This document shows positions 17,735 through 27,902 of a DNA stretch of 64,000 nt, one piece after another (positions within the stretch are counted from its first letter, which is position 1; each line of letters starts with the position of its first letter). The notes under the pieces are model-generated. The model saw nothing but the letters and a program-made list of their open reading frames with translations, searched no databases and was not told where the DNA came from. The position numbers and the translations under genes were made by a program. The DNA comes from Oerskovia paurometabola (GTDB lineage: Bacteria; Actinomycetota; Actinomycetes; Actinomycetales; Cellulomonadaceae): positions 930,001 through 994,000 of the forward strand of contig NZ_JAFBBV010000001.1 in the NCBI RefSeq assembly GCF_016907365.1, in the 5' to 3' direction.

Positions 17735-20302
17735 ATGTTCGAGAGATTTACCGACCGAGCCCGTCGGGTCGTCGTCCTTGCCCAAGAAGAGGCACGGATG
17801 CTCAACCACAACTACATCGGCACCGAGCACATCCTGCTCGGCCTCATCCACGAGGGAGAGGGAGTCGCAGCCAAGGCGCTGGAGTCCCTCAACATCTCCC
17901 TCGACGGTGTGCGCTCGCAGGTCACCGAGATCATCGGCGAGGGCCAGCAGGCCCCCAGCGGGCACATCCCGTTCACGCCGCGCGCCAAGAAGGTCCTGGA
18001 GCTCTCGCTCCGCGAGGCCCTTCAGCTCGGCCACAACTACATCGGCACCGAGCACATCCTGCTCGGGCTCATCCGTGAGGGAGAGGGTGTCGCAGCCCAG
18101 GTCCTCACCAAGATGGGTGCCGACCTCAACCGCGTGCGCCAGCAGGTCATCCAGCTGCTGTCCGGGTACCAGGGCAAGGAGCCCGTCGCCGCGGGCGGCC
18201 CCGCCGAGGGCCAGCCCTCCGGCTCGGCCGTGCTCGACCAGTTCGGCCGCAACCTCACGCAGGCCGCACGCGAGGGCAAGCTCGACCCCGTCATCGGACG
18301 CACCTCGGAGATCGAGCGCGTCATGCAGGTTCTCTCTCGCCGCACCAAGAACAACCCGGTGCTGATCGGTGAGCCGGGCGTCGGCAAGACGGCCGTCGTC
18401 GAGGGCCTCGCCCAGGACATCGTCCGCGGCGACGTGCCGGAGACGCTCAAGGACAAGCAGCTCTACACGCTGGACCTCGGCGCCCTGGTCGCCGGGTCCC
18501 GCTACCGCGGTGACTTCGAGGAGCGCCTGAAGAAGGTCCTCAAGGAGATCCGCACGCGCGGCGACATCATCCTGTTCATCGATGAGATCCACACCCTCGT
18601 CGGTGCGGGTGCTGCCGAGGGCGCGATCGACGCTGCGAGCATCCTCAAGCCGATGCTGGCCCGTGGAGAGCTCCAGACCATCGGTGCGACCACGCTCGAC
18701 GAGTACCGCAAGCACATCGAGAAGGACCCGGCCCTGGAGCGTCGTTTCCAGCCGATCCTCGTCTCGGAGCCGAGCCTGCCGCACGCGATCGAGATCCTCA
18801 AGGGTCTGCGCGACCGCTACGAGGCGCACCACCGCGTGTCCATCACGGACGCCGCGCTGGTGGCCGCCGCGACGCTGGCCGACCGGTACATCAACGACCG
18901 GTACCTGCCGGACAAGGCGATCGACCTGGTCGACGAGGCCGGTGCGCGCCTGCGCATCCGTCGCATGACCGCCCCGCCGGAGCTCAAGGAGCTCGACGAG
19001 CAGATCGCCGAGGCGCGTCGCGACAAGGAGTCCGCGATCGACGAGCAGGACTTCGAGAAGGCCGCGCGCCTGCGCGACACCGAGAAGCAGCTCACGCAGC
19101 AGCGCGCGGACAAGGAGAAGGCCTGGAAGGCCGGAGACCTGGACACCGTCGCCGAGGTGGACGAGGACCTGATCGCCGAGGTGCTCGCGATGTCCACCGG
19201 CATCCCGGTGCTCAAGCTCACCGAGCAGGAGTCGTCGCGCCTGCTGAAGATGGAGGACGAGCTGCACAAGCGCGTCGTCGGCCAGGAGACGGCCATCAAG
19301 GCCCTCTCCCAGGCGATCCGCCGCACGCGTGCAGGCCTCAAGGACCCCAAGCGTCCGGGTGGCTCGTTCATCTTCGCCGGCCCCACGGGTGTCGGTAAGA
19401 CCGAGCTGGCCAAGGCGCTCGCCGAGTTCCTCTTCGGGGACGAGGAAGCGCTCATCCAGCTCGACATGTCCGAGTTCTCGGAGAAGCACACGGTCTCGCG
19501 TCTCTTCGGTTCGCCCCCCGGCTACGTCGGATACGACGAGGGTGGCCAGCTGACGGAGAAGGTCCGTCGCCGTCCGTTCTCCGTGGTCCTGTTCGACGAG
19601 GTGGAGAAGGCGCACGCCGACATCTTCAACTCGCTCCTGCAGATCCTCGAGGACGGTCGCCTGACCGACTCGCAGGGCCGCGTGGTGGACTTCAAGAACA
19701 CCGTCATCATCATGACCACGAACCTCGGTACGCGGGACATCGCCAAGGGTCTCCAGACCGGCTTCAACGCCGGCGGTGACCTCGTGACGAGCTACGACCG
19801 CATGAAGGCCAAGGTGAACGACGAGCTGAAGCAGCACTTCCGCCCGGAGTTCCTCAACCGCGTCGACGACGTGGTGGTCTTCCCGCAGCTCTCGCAGACC
19901 GAGATCGTCCAGATCGTCGACCTGATGATCGCCAAGCTGGACAAGCGCCTGCGCGACAAGGACATGGGCATCGAGCTCACGACCGCCGCGAAGGCACTGC
20001 TGGCCGAGAAGGGCTACGACCCGGTCCTCGGTGCTCGTCCGCTGCGTCGCGCGATCCAGCGGGACATCGAGGACGTGCTGTCCGAGAAGATCCTGTTCGG
20101 CGAGCTCAAGGCCGGTCAGATCGTCCTGGTCGACGCCGAGGGCGAGGGCCTGCTGGGCGAGTTCACGTTCCGCGGCGTCTCCAAGGACGACCACGAGCGT
20201 GGCCCGGTGAGCGTCGCCGCGACGGCAGCGCTCAACGCTCCCGCGGGCATCTCGACGGCCGACCTCCCGCCGACCGGCGAGCTGCAGGCCGGCGCGGAGT
20301 GA
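17735..20302 (+). CDS. clpC: ClpC, AAA+ unfoldase of the ClpCP protease
   Basis: An 855-residue HSP100 unfoldase that recognises and unfolds proteins for ClpP. It has an N-domain of two Clp repeats (~1-145), the first AAA+ module with Walker A GEPGVGKT (~212-219), and the ClpC-specific UVR/middle region (~420-460, [13 protein letters not shown]). The second AAA+ module has Walker A GPTGVGKT (~549-556) and a C-terminal D2-small domain. Length and the UVR motif distinguish ClpC from ClpA and ClpB. GAGGAG before ATG 17735 gives a good ribosome-binding site. A perfect hairpin terminator follows at 20357-20390, so it is monocistronic. In actinobacteria clpC is commonly controlled by ClgR; I did not find a clean ClgR box in 17505-17734. 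Confidence 0.96.
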   Translation: MFERFTDRARRVVVLAQEEARMLNHNYIGTEHILLGLIHEGEGVAAKALESLNISLDGVRSQVTEIIGEGQQAPSGHIPFTPRAKKVLELSLREALQLGHNYIGTEHILLGLIREGEGVAAQVLTKMGADLNRVRQQVIQLLSGYQGKEPVAAGGPAEGQPSGSAVLDQFGRNLTQAAREGKLDPVIGRTSEIERVMQVLSRRTKNNPVLIGEPGVGKTAVVEGLAQDIVRGDVPETLKDKQLYTLDLGALVAGSRYRGDFEERLKKVLKEIRTRGDIILFIDEIHTLVGAGAAEGAIDAASILKPMLARGELQTIGATTLDEYRKHIEKDPALERRFQPILVSEPSLPHAIEILKGLRDRYEAHHRVSITDAALVAAATLADRYINDRYLPDKAIDLVDEAGARLRIRRMTAPPELKELDEQIAEARRDKESAIDEQDFEKAARLRDTEKQLTQQRADKEKAWKAGDLDTVAEVDEDLIAEVLAMSTGIPVLKLTEQESSRLLKMEDELHKRVVGQETAIKALSQAIRRTRAGLKDPKRPGGSFIFAGPTGVGKTELAKALAEFLFGDEEALIQLDMSEFSEKHTVSRLFGSPPGYVGYDEGGQLTEKVRRRPFSVVLFDEVEKAHADIFNSLLQILEDGRLTDSQGRVVDFKNTVIIMTTNLGTRDIAKGLQTGFNAGGDLVTSYDRMKAKVNDELKQHFRPEFLNRVDDVVVFPQLSQTEIVQIVDLMIAKLDKRLRDKDMGIELTTAAKALLAEKGYDPVLGARPLRRAIQRDIEDVLSEKILFGELKAGQIVLVDAEGEGLLGEFTFRGVSKDDHERGPVSVAATAALNAPAGISTADLPPTGELQAGAE

Positions 20303-20356
20303 TCCTCCCGGCAGCCACCGGCTGTCGATCCCCGGTCGTCTGACGCCGACCGGCAC

Positions 20357-20390
20357 GAAGGGCCCCGATCCTCACGGATCGGGGCCCTTC
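20357..20390 (+). terminator. clpC terminator hairpin
   Basis: Perfect 15-base arms beginning GAAGGGCCCCGATCC flank the 4-base loop TCAC. No T-run follows. Confidence 0.85.
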
Positions 20391-20501
20391 GGCGCGTCCG
20401 GGGACGTAGGGCCGCGGGTTCAGGACCAACGTCCCTGACGGCGGGGCGCCCTGCCGCGCGAAACTGGTACATCCGTATTAGTTCAAGAGAACGGCAGGCA
20501 C

Positions 20502-20960
20502 ATGGCCCCCCAGTACACCGCGACGGTCACCGGCACCGCGAAGTCCCCGACCCGCCTCGACGTCCAGATCAGGGACTTCTCCGTCACGATCGACGAACCC
20601 GCGTCGCTCGGCGGCGACGACACCGGCCCCAACCCTGTCGAGCTCGTCCTGTCCGGGCTTGCCGGCTGCCTCAACATCACGACCCACATGGTCGCCAAGG
20701 AACGCGGCATCGAGGTGCGGAGCCTGAGCGTCACGGCGACGGGATCGCTCAACCCCCAGCGACTCATGGGACGCCCGACCCCGGACCGGGCAGGCTTCCA
20801 GGGCATCCGGCTCGAGATCGACGTCGACGCCGACGCGAGCCCCGAGGAGATCGACGCGCTCCTCCTGGCCGCGGAGGAACGCTGCTGCGTCGCGGACAAC
20901 CTGATGAACGCGACCCCGGTCAGCGTCGTGCGCGCGGGAGCCACGGCTTCGGCGGTCTGA
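20502..20960 (+). CDS. OsmC-family peroxiredoxin-like protein
   Basis: A 152-residue OsmC/Ohr-family protein, which uses paired cysteines to reduce organic hydroperoxides. Cys56 lies in the first conserved motif (SGLAGCLNI). The second motif EERCCVADN carries Cys128 and Cys129, where the family normally has one resolving cysteine (CxxN-like). The N-terminal half is beta-rich, as expected. The start follows GGCAGGCAC directly upstream. The gene is alone between the clpC terminator and a convergent SRPBCC gene, with its own promoter in 20391-20501. Whether it is peroxide- or osmotically induced is not visible. Confidence 0.85.
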   Translation: MAPQYTATVTGTAKSPTRLDVQIRDFSVTIDEPASLGGDDTGPNPVELVLSGLAGCLNITTHMVAKERGIEVRSLSVTATGSLNPQRLMGRPTPDRAGFQGIRLEIDVDADASPEEIDALLLAAEERCCVADNLMNATPVSVVRAGATASAV

Positions 20961-21027
20961 CGTCCCGGAGCAAGGGCGCACCGTCAGGGCCCGAGGCTGT
21001 GGCCGTCCGGCTGCCGCCCGCCCGCAG

Positions 21028-21054
21028 GCCGACCCGGGACGGTGCCGGGTCGGC
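21028..21054. terminator. bidirectional hairpin between convergent genes
   Basis: GCCGACCCGG and CCGGGTCGGC arms (10 perfect pairs, 7-base loop) lie between the stops of the OsmC (+) and SRPBCC (-) genes. Confidence 0.65.
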
Positions 21055-21064
21055 TCCGGCGAGG

Positions 21065-21478
21065 TCAGTCGTGGCCCGCGAGCGAGGCGAGCGCCGAGCG
21101 CCACAGCTCCTCGGAGTGCTCGACCGCCTCGGGGGTGTCGTTGTTGTCCTGACGGATGGTCACCCGCGTGCCCTTGGGATCCGGGGCGAGCGTGATCGCG
21201 ACCTCGTGGTGGTTCTCCGGGACGTCCGGAAGGCCGCTGCTCGGTGAGAAGTGCGTGAAGCGCAGGGTGCGGGGCCGGTCGACCTCGAGCACCGTGCCGT
21301 GGTCCTCGAAGTGCTTGCCCTGGTACTGGCCCTCGAACGTGATGGTGCTGCCCGGCTGGTAGTCCGTCTCGACGTTGGCCCCCAGCATCCACGTCGCGGA
21401 GGGGTGGACGAGCTCGGCCCACACGCGTTCGGGGCGGGCGGCGATGTGGATCGAGGCGGTGGCGACGAGTCCGGTCAT
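21065..21478 (-). CDS. SRPBCC (START-like) family protein
   Basis: A 137-residue helix-grip protein of the SRPBCC superfamily, which binds small hydrophobic ligands in a central cavity. It has the typical VWAELVHPSATWMLGANVETDYQPG opening segment split over ~16-40, a central beta-sheet and a C-terminal helix ending in SEELWRSALASLAGHD. No catalytic residues can be named. ATG 21478 is supported by GAGGAGAGG just upstream; longer forms upstream are unlikely. The ligand is unknown. The gene lies convergent with OsmC and is preceded by the aminotransferase gene on the same strand, 139 bases away. Confidence 0.78.
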   Translation of the reverse strand: MTGLVATASIHIAARPERVWAELVHPSATWMLGANVETDYQPGSTITFEGQYQGKHFEDHGTVLEVDRPRTLRFTHFSPSSGLPDVPENHHEVAITLAPDPKGTRVTIRQDNNDTPEAVEHSEELWRSALASLAGHD

Positions 21479-21617
21479 GGACCTCTCCTCTTCGAGCGGT
21501 TTTCCCCGACCGTAGCCCTCGGGGCCGTGGTCGGCACGTGCGGGGCGCACGGACCCGGCCGTCCACGAGCCCGCGCCCGAGAGCACGAGACGAGCGGCGC
21601 CGTCGGGCAGCGAGTCT

Positions 21618-22805
21618 TCAGCCCGCCTCGCCGAACGCCGCCGCGAAGCGCGGCAGGCTCGCCTCGAGCGTGTCCATGCTCGCCGTGAGCGAGATGCGGA
21701 ACCGGCCCGGCGTCTCGAAGTACTTCCCGCCGAGGACCAGGACGTCGTGCTCGGCGAGGAGGGCTTCGAAGGCGCGGTCGTCGGGGTCGGGGGAGCGGGG
21801 GAACAGGTAGAACGTGCCCTCGGGGCGGTGCACGTCGTAGCCGATGTTGCGCAGCCCGGCGACCATCAGGTCGCGCTTGCGCTGGTAGAGCGCGACGTCG
21901 AACGGGATGCGCTCCAGGAGCGGCAGCGCGTGCTGGAGGACGGCGTTGGGGAACGCGTACCCGATCGCGATCTGGAGCGCCTCGATCGCGGGCCGCAGCT
22001 CCGCGCGCCCCGGCAGGGTCGGTGGGACCGCGAGGTACCCGATGCGCTGCCCCGGCGCGAGCAGCGTCTTGCCGTAGCTGTAGGCCAGCAGGGTCCACGG
22101 GTAGACCTCGGCGGGGCTGTGGAACTCCGTGCTGTCGAAGACGATCCGGTGGTAGGGCTCGTCGGAGACCACGAAGATGCGGCGTCCGGCGCGTGCCGAC
22201 GCCTCGTCGAGCAGAGCGGCCAGACGGCGCAGCTCGCCCAGGGGGTACACGCGCCCGGTCGGGTTGTTGGGCGTGTTGACGAGCACGACGCGGGTGCGCG
22301 GCGTGATCGCGTCGGCGATCGCGTCGAGGTCCAGGTCGAACGTCTCGGCAGAGACCGGCACCTTGACCGGCACGAGCCCGGCCTCGCGCACGATCACCTC
22401 GTACGCGAACCAGGGCGGCACGCTGTAGACGACCTCGTCGCCCGGGTCGCACACGAGCTTGAGCGCGAGGGCGAGCGCGGTGAAGCCGCCCGTGGTGAGG
22501 TGCACGTCGTCGGGCTCGAAGGGCAGGTCCACCACGCCGCGCAGGGACTCCGCGGCGGCGGCCCGCGCCGCGGGCTCGCTGACCTTGTACCCGAACCAGT
22601 GCTCGTCGCGCGGGACGGCGCTCGCGCGCAGCGCCTCGACGTACTCGGTCGGGGCGGGGTCGTGCGGGTTGCCGAACGTGAGGTCGAGGACCCCGGGGCG
22701 GGCTCGGCGCTCGGGGTACTCGTGCGCGAAGAAGCCCAGCAAGAAGTCGAACGGGGTGGACCGCGCGAGGTCGCGTGCGCGTCGGGAGATCGTCTCGTCG
22801 GCCAT
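21618..22805 (-). CDS. PLP-dependent class I/II aminotransferase
   Basis: A 395-residue fold-type I aminotransferase. Recognisable landmarks are TTGGFTA (~104-110, cofactor phosphate contacts), NTPNNPTGR (~178-186), SDEPYHR (Asp215, Tyr218) and the Schiff-base lysine Lys246 in SYGKTLLAPGQRIGY. The arginine that grips the substrate carboxylate should be near the C-terminus (PGRFRIS). Substrate specificity is not clear; aspartate- or alanine-type amino acids are the usual range. GAGGAG before ATG 22805 supports the start. It stands downstream of the ECF42 sigma gene with a 235-base gap that holds no obvious feature, so it is probably separately expressed. Confidence 0.86.
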   Translation of the reverse strand: MADETISRRARDLARSTPFDFLLGFFAHEYPERRARPGVLDLTFGNPHDPAPTEYVEALRASAVPRDEHWFGYKVSEPAARAAAAESLRGVVDLPFEPDDVHLTTGGFTALALALKLVCDPGDEVVYSVPPWFAYEVIVREAGLVPVKVPVSAETFDLDLDAIADAITPRTRVVLVNTPNNPTGRVYPLGELRRLAALLDEASARAGRRIFVVSDEPYHRIVFDSTEFHSPAEVYPWTLLAYSYGKTLLAPGQRIGYLAVPPTLPGRAELRPAIEALQIAIGYAFPNAVLQHALPLLERIPFDVALYQRKRDLMVAGLRNIGYDVHRPEGTFYLFPRSPDPDDRAFEALLAEHDVLVLGGKYFETPGRFRISLTASMDTLEASLPRFAAAFGEAG

Positions 22806-23040
22806 GGGAGCTCCTCGCTCGGGCGACGGCGGTGTGGACGGCGGTGTCCGTGAGTGGTCGCCGGGCGGCGACGGGCGGCGGTGCAGGGCCGCGAGGATCA
22901 GGCGTCTCCACACTAGCACCGGGCCCGCAGACGGGCCGGGGAGCCGCGGAGGCCCGACGGCGCCGCTCGCCTTGGGCGGGCAGGTGTCGTCGCGGAGACG
23001 GAGCACGGGCCGGCTCGCCCGTCCGGGAGGCGTCCGACCG

Positions 23041-24324
<1,284 letters not shown>

Positions 24325-24325
24325 G

Positions 24326-24697
24326 TCAGGCCGCGAAGTCGTCGCCCATGATCGGGCGGATCTCCATGGGCTCGCCCAGGACCTCGACCATGCGGCTGAC
24401 GATCTCGACGGCGCGCTCGTGGCTCGTGCAGTCGATGATCGCGAAGCTCGCGAGGACCTCCTTGAGCTCGGCGAACGGCCCGTCGGTCGCGACCACGCCG
24501 GAGTCGGTCAGGCGCACCGTCGTGCTCACCGCCGGGTGGCCCAGACCTTCGCTCGACACGAACTCGCCGGTCCGGCGCAGCTCCGCCTCGAACTCCTGGT
24601 AGGCCGCGAAGGCCGTGAGGGCGTCGTCGGTCGGCGTGTCGGCGTTGCCGGCGTCCCACGCGGCGGTCGGGGTGTATCCGAGCAACAGGTACTTCAT
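24326..24697 (-). CDS. YCII/DGPF-domain protein, partner of the ECF42 sigma factor
   Basis: A 123-residue protein with a ferredoxin-like YCII fold. It begins MKYLLLGYTP and contains the conserved TDGPFAELKEVL segment (~72-83, the DGPF motif), then an EIRPIMGDD ending. Such proteins are encoded next to nearly all ECF42 sigma factors and are among their targets, but their biochemical role is unknown. GGAGGAG sits just upstream of ATG 24697. The sigma gene begins one base after its stop. The DUF998 gene ends 44 bases upstream, so the three genes form an operon. Confidence 0.88.
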   Translation of the reverse strand: MKYLLLGYTPTAAWDAGNADTPTDDALTAFAAYQEFEAELRRTGEFVSSEGLGHPAVSTTVRLTDSGVVATDGPFAELKEVLASFAIIDCTSHERAVEIVSRMVEVLGEPMEIRPIMGDDFAA

Positions 24698-24741
24698 GTG
24701 GTTCTCCTCCGAACGGGCTGGCCGGGTCCGTGACCAGACTC

Positions 24742-25416
24742 TCAGGCGGTGACGAGGGTCCGCAGCCGCAGCGCGAGCACCGTGGTCCAGGTGAAGGCGA
24801 CGAGGCCGTTGACGGCGACCTGGAGGCTCGCGGTCTCGGGTGAGACGGGCATGAGCAACAGGAGGCCGACGACACCGTGACCGACCGCGGCCAGGACCCG
24901 GCGGGCACGCACCGCGCGGACGGTGAGGACGACCGCCGCTGCGGCGAGCGCGGTGAAGGCGACGGCGGCGACCACCGAGTGAGCGATGCCGTGCCACGAC
25001 ATCGACGCTGCCGGTCCGTCCGGCGTGCCGACGGGGAAGCCGTTCTCGGGGTCCATGACGAAGACGCCTGCGAGCACGAAGCCGACCCCGGCGATCCCCA
25101 GCAGGACGGGGACGGCGCGTCGACCTGCTCCTTCCCTGACGATCCGTCGGTGGGCCACCGCCAGGGCGATGAGGCCGAGGCCGGTCAGGGCGAAGGTGAG
25201 GATCTGGACCCAGCCGAGGTCTCCCGTGGAGAGCTGGCTGAGCGGGTGGACACGCAGGTCGAAACCCTCGCGAGCGACGGACTGCACGCCCGCGGAGACG
25301 ACGAAGAAGGGACCGGCGAGGGTCGCCGCGACGAGCAGCGAGCGGGTGTGCGGGTGGCGGTCGGGCGGCGGGTTCGATCCGGTGGGTGGCGTGGTCGGCC
25401 GGGTCTGGCTGGTCAT
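24742..25416 (-). CDS. DUF998 membrane protein in the ECF42 operon
   Basis: A 224-residue polytopic membrane protein. After a Pro/Thr-rich N-terminal tail (~1-26) come about six transmembrane segments. The conserved DUF998 features are the HPLSQLS turn after helix 1 and a DPENGFPVGTPDGP loop in the middle, followed by SWHGIAHS with conserved histidines. The function is unknown; the His-bearing loops face outside in most predictions. It is the first gene of the operon DUF998-YCII-sigma, with GAGGAG before ATG 25416 and the TGTCGA-N17-CGAGG promoter about 36 bases upstream. Confidence 0.82.
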   Translation of the reverse strand: MTSQTRPTTPPTGSNPPPDRHPHTRSLLVAATLAGPFFVVSAGVQSVAREGFDLRVHPLSQLSTGDLGWVQILTFALTGLGLIALAVAHRRIVREGAGRRAVPVLLGIAGVGFVLAGVFVMDPENGFPVGTPDGPAASMSWHGIAHSVVAAVAFTALAAAAVVLTVRAVRARRVLAAVGHGVVGLLLLMPVSPETASLQVAVNGLVAFTWTTVLALRLRTLVTA

Positions 25417-25451
25417 CGGGATCTCCTCGGGTGACGGGACGGTTCACGGCT

Positions 25452-25480
25452 ACCTCGGTGCCCCGGCAGAGATCTCGACA
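25452..25480 (-). promoter_or_regulatory. ECF42-type promoter for the DUF998-YCII-sigma operon
   Basis: On the minus strand, TGTCGAGA (from 25480) is followed after 15 bases by CGAGGT (ending 25452), about 36 bases before the DUF998 ATG. TGTCGA is the -35 element reported for ECF42 promoters. The facing promoter at 25515 has the same elements and the same spacing. Confidence 0.75.
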
Positions 25481-25489
25481 TCCCTTCGA

Positions 25490-25505
25490 TGTGACGCGCA
25501 TCACA
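25490..25505. promoter_or_regulatory. perfect CRP/GlxR-type box between two divergent ECF promoters
   Basis: TGTGA-CGCGCA-TCACA is a perfect 5-6-5 dyad matching the CRP-family consensus. It is exactly 9 bases from the -35 element of each flanking ECF promoter, so it is centred between them. Confidence 0.65.
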
Positions 25506-25514
25506 CCGCAGGCG

Positions 25515-25543
25515 TGTCGAGAGATCGCGGGTCGCGACGAGGT
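25515..25543 (+). promoter_or_regulatory. ECF42-type promoter for the lipocalin-like gene
   Basis: TGTCGAGA, 15 bases, CGAGGT: the mirror image of the promoter at 25452-25480. The start codon of the gene it would drive is 50 bases downstream of the -10 element. Confidence 0.75.
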
Positions 25544-25592
25544 GTCCCTGACTGCACCGACCGGCGCAGCGCGAGAGCGAAGGAGAGAGATC

Positions 25593-26084
25593 ATGAACGA
25601 CACCCCGCACGTGGCCCGCGTCGACGAGCCGGCGGTGACCGACGTCGACGCCTACGGCCTCGACGAGCAGGCTCCGCCCAGCGCGGGCCTGCGTGCCCTG
25701 GAACGGCTCGTCGGCACCTGGCAGGTGACCGGCGGCGCGCAGGGCGAGGTCACCTACGAGTGGATGGAGGGCGGGTACTTCCTCCTCCAACGGGTCCGCC
25801 TCTCGCAGTTCGGCCAGGAGATCGCCGGGCTCGAGGTCATCGGCAACCTCCACCCGTTCGGCGAGCCCGTGGGCGACGACGTCGTCTCCCGCTTCTACGA
25901 CTCCCTGGGCAACACGCTGGACTACGTGTACGAGCTGGCCGGTGACCGTCTGACGATCTGGGCGGTGGCCAAGGGTGGGCCTGCCTACTTCGAGGGCCTG
26001 TTCGACGCCGACGGCGACTCGGTCGTCGGGGAGTGGGTCTACCCGGGTGGGGGCGGGTACGCCTCGACCATGACCCGCCGCTGA
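25593..26084 (+). CDS. DUF1579-like / lipocalin-like protein, ECF42 target
   Basis: A 163-residue soluble protein. After a variable N-terminus (~1-30) it has the segment LERLVGTWQVTGGAQGEVTYEWMEGGYFLLQR split across ~36-68, typical of DUF1579 and related lipocalin-like stress proteins. Beta strands follow to the end (VSRFYDSLGNTLDYVYELAGDRLTIW). A ligand-binding barrel is likely; the ligand is unknown. AGGAGAGAGATC before ATG 25593 is a strong ribosome-binding site. It is driven by its own TGTCGA-type promoter, facing the sigma operon, and ends at a strong hairpin. Confidence 0.75.
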   Translation: MNDTPHVARVDEPAVTDVDAYGLDEQAPPSAGLRALERLVGTWQVTGGAQGEVTYEWMEGGYFLLQRVRLSQFGQEIAGLEVIGNLHPFGEPVGDDVVSRFYDSLGNTLDYVYELAGDRLTIWAVAKGGPAYFEGLFDADGDSVVGEWVYPGGGGYASTMTRR

Positions 26085-26090
26085 GCGAAG

Positions 26091-26128
26091 CCGTCCTCCG
26101 CGCGACGGGCAGCGCGCGGAGGACGGCG
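26091..26128 (+). terminator. terminator of the lipocalin-like gene
   Basis: Perfect 14-base arms (GCCGTCCTCCGCGC and complement) flank a 10-base loop, starting 6 bases after the stop codon. Confidence 0.8.
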
Positions 26129-26326
26129 CCGTGCGCCCCGCGCTCGCCCCGTCGCAGGGACGGACCGTGGGCGACCTCACACCGGTTGCTGACGCCGGGA
26201 CACGTTAAGATGGTCCGTCTGTCCGACTTCGTAGTTGGGGCGGTCGAACGGTCTGCGGCATCTCGCGACACGTCTCGATCCGGGCTGGAAACCCCACGAT
26301 CCCCGCTGCGTCCCCGAAGGTCGGTC

Positions 26327-27862
26327 ATGCCCGTCTCCCCTCCCTCCACCTCTGTGCCCTCGGCCCAGGTGCTCCCTCCCTCCGCCGAGCCCCACGGCTC
26401 CGCACCGGTCGAGCCGGACGCGCCGGTCGCGACCGGCCCCCGTCGCTGGTGGATCCTCGTCATCCTCGCGCTCACGCAGCTCCTGGTCGTGCTCGACGGC
26501 ACGATCGTCAACATCGCCCTCCCGCAGGCCCAGCTCGAGCTGGGCCTGACCGACACCGAGCGCCAGTGGGTCGTCACGGCCTATGCGCTCGCGTTCGGCG
26601 CGCTCCTGCTCCTCGGCGGGCGCATCGCCGACTACTGGGGACGCAAGCGCACCTACCTGCTCGGGATGGTCGGGTTCGGGGTCGCGTCCCTGCTCGCCGG
26701 GCTCGCGCGCAACGGCACCGAGCTCGTCGCGATGCGCGGCCTCCAGGGCGTGTTCGCGGCACTGCTCGCGCCGGCCGCGCTCGCGCTGCTCACGGTCTCG
26801 TTCCCGCGCGGCAAGGAGCGGAACACGGCCTTCGCGGTCTTCGGGTCGGTCGCGGGGGTGGGCGCCGCCGTCGGGCTGGTGCTGGGCGGTGCCCTGACCG
26901 AGTTCGCCGACTGGCGCTGGTGCCTGTGGGTCGACGTGCCCGTCGTCTTGGTCGCGCTGGTCGCCGGCCAGGTGCTGATCCGTGAGAGCAAGGCGGACGG
27001 GGACAACCGGTACGACGTCCTGGGGACGGTCGTCGTGGTGCTCGGCCTCGGCTCGCTCGTCTACGGGTTCACGCTCGCCGAGCACAGCTGGGCCGCGCCC
27101 GAGACGATCGCGTGCCTCGCAGCGGGTGTCGTCCTCCTCGCGCTGTTCGTATGGATCGAGTCGCGCGTCGCGCAGCCGCTGCTGCCGCTGCGGGTCCTGA
27201 CGAACAAGGTCCGGGCGGGCGCGTTCCTGCTGCAGGCGATCTTCGGTGCGCTCATGATCGGTGCGCTCCTGTACCTCGCGCTCCACCTGCAGATCGTCAT
27301 GGGCCTCTCGCCCCTGCAGGCCGGCCTGGGCACGCTGCCCATGACGATCATGACGCTCGTCCTGGCGCCCGTGGTCACCCAGCTCCTCGCGCGGTTCGGT
27401 CCCCGGCCCCTCATGATCGGCGGGCCGCTGGTCGCCGCCGCGGCGCTCGCCTACCTGAGCCGGATCACGGTGGACGGGTCGTACGCGGTCGAGGTCCTGC
27501 CGGCTCTCCTCGTGCTGGGTGCGGGGATGGCCCTGGTGCTGGTGCCGCTGCAGAACGTCGCGCTCGCGGGCGTCGAGCCGCACGACGCGGGGGCCGCGAG
27601 CGCGACCGTCAACGCCTCGATGCAGATCGGCGGCTCGATCGGGCTGTCCGTCTTCACCACGCTCTACGCCGGCGCGGTCGCCGGGGCCGTCGTCACGGAC
27701 GAGGCGTCACGGCTCGCGGCGTTCGTCGACGGCTACTCGGCGGCGTTCGTCGCGACCGCGGTCACGATGGTCGTGGGTGCCGTCCTCGCGGCCGTGCTGA
27801 TCCGCGGGAGCAAGGAGCGCCTCCTGCCGCAGGGCGACCAGGTCGCGGTCCACCTGGGCTGA
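26327..27862 (+). CDS. DHA2-family MFS drug exporter (EmrB/QacA type)
   Basis: A 511-residue, 14-helix transporter that should use the proton gradient to export toxic compounds. The Pro/Ser-rich N-terminus precedes helix 1, which contains the family motif LDGTIVNIALPQAQ (~65-78). The loop 2-3 motif GGRIADYWGRKRTYLLG is clear (motif A), and motif C (GSVAGVGAAVGLVLGG) is in helix 5, marking an antiporter. GAAGG lies before ATG 26327. A TAAGAT hexamer at 26206-26211 may be part of its promoter. No regulator gene adjoins it and the substrate cannot be inferred. It is convergent with the kinase gene, with a 40-base gap holding a short GCCGTC-CC-GACGGC hairpin. Confidence 0.9.
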   Translation: MPVSPPSTSVPSAQVLPPSAEPHGSAPVEPDAPVATGPRRWWILVILALTQLLVVLDGTIVNIALPQAQLELGLTDTERQWVVTAYALAFGALLLLGGRIADYWGRKRTYLLGMVGFGVASLLAGLARNGTELVAMRGLQGVFAALLAPAALALLTVSFPRGKERNTAFAVFGSVAGVGAAVGLVLGGALTEFADWRWCLWVDVPVVLVALVAGQVLIRESKADGDNRYDVLGTVVVVLGLGSLVYGFTLAEHSWAAPETIACLAAGVVLLALFVWIESRVAQPLLPLRVLTNKVRAGAFLLQAIFGALMIGALLYLALHLQIVMGLSPLQAGLGTLPMTIMTLVLAPVVTQLLARFGPRPLMIGGPLVAAAALAYLSRITVDGSYAVEVLPALLVLGAGMALVLVPLQNVALAGVEPHDAGAASATVNASMQIGGSIGLSVFTTLYAGAVAGAVVTDEASRLAAFVDGYSAAFVATAVTMVVGAVLAAVLIRGSKERLLPQGDQVAVHLG

Positions 27863-27902
27863 GCCGCCGTCCCGACGGCGTCGCTCGCCCTTGCGGGCCG
27901 CG

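Noticed and set aside
17540..20356. A 938-codon minus-strand frame opposite clpC
   Set aside because: Typical GC-rich shadow; the plus-strand frame is a full ClpC with all motifs.
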